This document shows positions 60,301-64,000 of a stretch of 64,000 bases of DNA, piece after piece. A program made the translations under genes and the position numbers. The notes beneath the pieces were generated by a model. It did not search any database, was not told the origin of the DNA, and saw only the letters and a list, made by a program, of their open reading frames with translations. The stretch's first letter is position 1. The number at the start of each line of letters is the position of its first letter. The stretch is from the NCBI GenBank assembly GCA_022432975.1, contig CM039512.1:45286309-45350308 (forward strand). The letters run 5' to 3'. The DNA is from Begonia masoniana. Lineage: Eukaryota; Streptophyta; Magnoliopsida; Cucurbitales; Begoniaceae.

Positions 60301-61756
60301 GCTCACCAACATTTCTCTCAGGCCGACTATTCTAGATAAGATACGTGAAGCTCAGCAGAATGATATGGAGTGTGAGGAGCTTCGATTGAGTTTGACATCT
60401 GGAGACGTGTCTGAATTCAACTTGTCAGATAACGGTATTTTGAAGTTCAGGCATAGGTGGTACGTGCCTAACGATGAGGAGTTGAAGAAAGAGATTTTGG
60501 CCGAAGCACATTCTTCAGCTTATTCTGTGCACCCAGGAAGTACCAAGATGTACCGGGATTTAAAACAACACTTCTGGTGGCCAAACATGAAGAGGGAGGT
60601 CGCCAAGTACGTTGAAACCTATTTAGTTTGTCAACAAGTTAAGGCAGAACACCAGAGGCCGGCCGGAACATTACAGCCACTGCCTATTCCGGAGTGAAAA
60701 TGGGAGCAGATCTCCATAGATTTTATTGTGGGACTCCCAAGGACGACGTAAGGTCATGATGGCATCTGAGTGATTGTGGACCGATTGACAAAGTCGGCCC
60801 ACTTTTTATCTGTGAAGATGACGTCTTCGATGGATCAGCTCGCCGAGCTTTATGTGCAGGAGATTGTGAGATTGCACGGTGTACCAGTTTCGATCGTCTC
60901 AGACAGAGATCCGAGATTTATATCGAAGTTCTGGAAGAGTATGCACAAAGCTGTGGGGACTCAGCTTAATTTCAGCACAGCCTTTCATCCTCAGACTGTT
61001 GGTCAGACAGAGAGGACAAATCAGATTCTGGAGGATATGCTCAGAGCTTGTGTGCTAGAATTTCAGGGCTCGTGGAGCAGATATTTGCCACTAGTAGAGT
61101 TCTCTTACAATAACAGCTTCTAGGCTACCATTGGTATGACTCCATATGAAGCTTTGTAAGGTCGAAAGTGTAGATCTCCGTTATATTGGGACGAGGTTGG
61201 TGAAGCCAGTATCGTTGGTCTTGAGATTCTATAGCAAACGGCAGAGAAGATTACCGTTATTCGACAGCATATTGAGATAGCTCAGAGTCGACAGTAGAGC
61301 TATGCTGACACAAGACGGTGAGAATTGGAATTTGAAAAAGATGACGAGGTTTATCTGAAGGTTTCTTCGTTTAAAGATGTGATGCGATTCGGAAGGAAGG
61401 GCAAGTTAAACTCTCGTTATGTGGGGCCCTTTCCTATTTTGAAGAATATCGGGAAGATGACGTATCGACTACAGCTTCCATCTTCAATGGAAGGCATCCA
61501 CGACGTATTCCACGTGTCTATGCTTCGGAAGTGTTTGCGCGATCCATCGCATGTCGTGGAGGCGAGAGACATCGAGGTACAGCCTACTCTGACGTATGTG
61601 GAGAAACCGATACGTATTTTGGAGTCTTCCATCAAAGTTTTGCGTAATAAGGAGATTCCGCTAGTTAAAGTCCTATGGCGGAACCACGAGGTTGAAGAAG
61701 CTACTTGGGAGATACAGCAGGATATGATGGCTAAGTATTCCGAGTTGTTTGTATAA
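57342..61756 (+). pseudogene. E3 gag-pol, one frame with twelve stops and no frameshift
   Basis: The frame enters directly from the LTR end at 57341 at a point equivalent to about E1 gag residue 30, so the PBS, leader and gag start are deleted. Domains: gag, CCHC knuckle (CYRCGEVGHYVRNC), protease ([10 protein letters not shown]), [13 protein letters not shown], RNase H, integrase, chromodomain-like end (VKVLWRNHEVEEATWE). In-frame stops at 59075, 59510, 59615, 60035, 60695, 60749, 60767, 61121, 61157, 61232, 61295 and 61319. All surviving segments share one frame. The integrase zinc region has Tyr for the first Cys (YLVCQQ; E1 has CLVCQQ). It cannot encode a working pol. Confidence 0.92.
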
Positions 61757-61796
61757 TCAAATTTTGAGGACAAAATTTTAAATAAGGTGAATGGAT

Positions 61797-64000
61797 TGTA
61801 ATACCCGACTATACGGAATACTAATATTTTAATGTAAATGACATTTTTATAAATATGTCGAATCATGTCGGTTTTGCAAAAAGAAAGCGTCATTATTATC
61901 CTAATAATTAATATGGATTTTAGAAAAATTTCGGAAATTTTAGGAGTCGTAACGCTAAGTTTACGAGAATTACGTCTATCGTGATATAAAGGATACTTCG
62001 GTAAAAATAGTAAACGAGGTTCGAATTTCGAACGGACAGTTTTAATAGAACCCTAATAATAAGTTGAAGTTATTGGTGAATTAAGGAAATTTAGAGAAGC
62101 CAAATCGTCGGTTAATTAATGAAACAAAAGACGAAACAAATAGAAAATCAAAGGAATGGCAAAAAGGTAATTTGCCAAGTAAAATTTTAATTAAAAATCA
62201 AATCCTCTTTTTTTTTCTCCCTCACTCACGATCTCTCTCTCTCTCTGCATTTTGTTTCCCTCCCTGCGGCGACCATTTCTCCCTCATAGCGATTCCTCCA
62301 TTTCCGACGATCGAGCTCTCCGATCGTCTCGATCCTTCACGTTTCTTCCTCCTCTCGCAACCCTAGGTACAATTCTAAGATTTTAGTAAAGTTTATTTCG
62401 GTTTTTATGAAGTTTAAACGATTAGGGTTCGTTTAGGGTTTCGTTAAAAAACGCGATTTATGGTTCGCGATTGATAGGTTTATCGAGTTTATGGATATAA
62501 ATGACGTATTAAACGTTATTGGACGAAGTCAAATTGATTTGGTGAGAAATGTTAAAATTTGAGAATTTAGGGGTTTTTGGGGAAAACTCGTAAATGGATA
62601 TTTCGTGGTATCGAGCGCGAATTGTTTTGTTGAAACGCCTCGATTAGTTGAGTTATAGCTCTAGGAGAAATTCCTTAGTTAAGGATTTTGCTAGTTCGAA
62701 CATTTAATTGTTTAAGCTCGTTTTAACGACAATTTGGTGAAATTGCTTAGGTAAACAATGCTCGTGGACGGAGCTTGAAGTTCAACGCGCACGAGGTAAG
62801 TTTTCGTGATCTTCTCTGGCCGATTGGCCTACACCGTACGTCGAGGTCGTCTCGAGGAATTTTGGTGATGCTTTTGGTTTAAATTGTTTTGGTTGGGTAG
62901 TTAGATAGGATATGCTTTTAATAGCTTTTATTGTCTTGATGGTATGTATGTTGTTTGTTTACTTTAAGTACGTAACTGTTCATGCATCACGATTTTAAAT
63001 TATGCATAGAAAATGAATTTCTGCACAATGTTTTAAAGAAAATGGCGATGCGGCCTGGAGAGGGGCTATTGATCTATTGTGTAGGCACGAAGGGGTCTGT
63101 CACAATACCGCATCTAATATATACTCATGTATGTTATGGTCACGCGAGGTGGGGCTCAGGCACGGCTGTATGTGTTGTAAGCGTGTACCCCCCTCCTCTA
63201 AGTGGAAAGGGTAGTCCGACCGCTGGTTTGCCCTCTCCATTTAGGGGGATGAGATCTCGGTGACAACCAGAGTAAAGATAATGAAAACGTTGCATGATTT
63301 TACGAACTCATTTGCACAGCACGCATTGCATTTACGTAAAGCTTACTGAGATTTTTATCTCATAGTGTGTCTGTATGGTGTAGGTGACTTCGACATAGGC
63401 GAGGACGAGATCCCTCCACCTGAGGAGTGATATAGTTGACAGAGGATGATTGCGGGAGTGCGCTGGCGCAGTCGAGGCGCATTTTGACCCGTGGGACTCA
63501 TGGTTAGGTGTTTTGACGGTTTTTGGGAATTGTCGGGCTGACGGTTGTATAGAAACATTTTAGGGTATTTGGTTCTGATAGTTGATAGGTTACGTTTTGA
63601 GTTTTTAAAACGTTTTGAAAATGTATTTTATAAATGTTTGGTATTAGGTAAATATTCGTAGTTTTTAAACCGAACCACACAGTTTATTTTTATGAAAACG
63701 GATTATGTTTTAAATGTGTTTTGGAGCCATTTATTTTGAGTGATTGGTGAAGATTTAGGGAGGTGAAGGTTGTTGTATGTTAATGTTGTAGAAGAAAGTG
63801 TGGATGAGATATATGTGTTTAAGTAGGGTAGAAATGAGCAAAGAAAAGAGGACGCAAAGTCCTCTGGAATTTCGGATTCCAGAGGACTTGGCGATCGATC
63901 GCCTGCAAGGGGCGATCGATCGCCCCTCTTGGTTGCGCTCTGGAAGAATTTCCAGAGCGCATCCCGAGCGATCGCCAGACAATGGCGATCGCTGGGCATA
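61797..64000 (+). mobile_element. E3 3' LTR (family L2), cut by the window end
   Basis: Begins TGTAATACCCGACTATACGG after GGACAAAATTTT and a weak polypurine stretch (AATAAGGTGAATGGAT). Exon end CTAG|GTACAA 62366, mini-exon 62751-62795, ATGCATCA block 62982, GTGTAG acceptor at 63384 with acidic frame ending TGA 63428-63430, hairpin 63861-63887 and the GGCGATCGATCGCC array from 63890. More than 2.2 kb is visible. Confidence 0.92.

Overview
This window is plant nuclear DNA, most likely eudicot: AT-rich, intron-containing, full of nested Ty3/gypsy and Ty1/copia LTR retrotransposons, hAT and Mutator MITEs and long GA/CT microsatellites. Three 100-base runs of N (6928-7027, 27625-27724, 43742-43841) mark assembly gaps. 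I see only two convincing host genes: a one-exon PADRE/DUF4228 protein (4512-5003, +) and a nine-exon SCAR/WAVE actin-regulator gene (17203-22476, -), whose exons I traced by splice sites and reading phase to 984 residues. I cannot name the species.

Layout. 1-2627: decayed copia remnant and probable LTR. 2848-3453: hAT MITE with exact 8-bp TSD. 4512-5003: PADRE gene. 5545-6170: fold-back MITE. 6425-6927: 5' end of a small-LTR element running into gap 1. 7028-12710: a 5.7-kb inverted palindrome. 12377-14774: solo LTR (family L3). 15129-15979: Mutator-type MITE with 9-bp TSD. 17203-22476: SCAR. 24560-26760: LTR-like debris. 26842-27624: 783-bp GA array ending at gap 2. 27725-42663: second, inverted copy of the L3 / spacer / hAT-MITE / L2 block, now holding a nearly intact gypsy element (E1, 28174-36544) and a solo LTR (L4, 38858-41310). 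42664-45233: LTR fragments around gap 3. 45234-56111: solo LTR (L5) split by gypsy element E2 (46455-54887). 57342 to the window end: gypsy element E3, riddled with stops, with its 3' LTR (L2 family).

E1, E2 and E3 share gag (CCHC knuckle), aspartic protease, RT, RNase H, integrase and a C-terminal chromodomain-like end (VKVLW...EATWE), fitting the Tekay/Del chromovirus clade. E1 has one frame with only two amber codons; E2 has an insertion, stops and a frameshift; E3 has twelve stops but no frameshift. None encodes a full polyprotein as assembled.

The most interesting signal is in the long (1.8-2.5 kb) LTRs. Families that are otherwise diverged keep the same ordered blocks: exon-like segment ending CTAG|GT, a 45-51 nt mini-exon between AG and GTAAGT, a GGCCTACA motif about 35 nt after that donor, an ATGCATCA block, an acceptor GTGTAG|GTGAC opening a short acidic frame, a covarying CTCTGG...CCAGAG hairpin, and a family-specific array of self-complementary short words. 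This looks like a spliced LTR leader plus a structured RNA region that I do not know to be described. The large palindrome and several repeat runs at gaps may be assembly artefacts and should be checked first.
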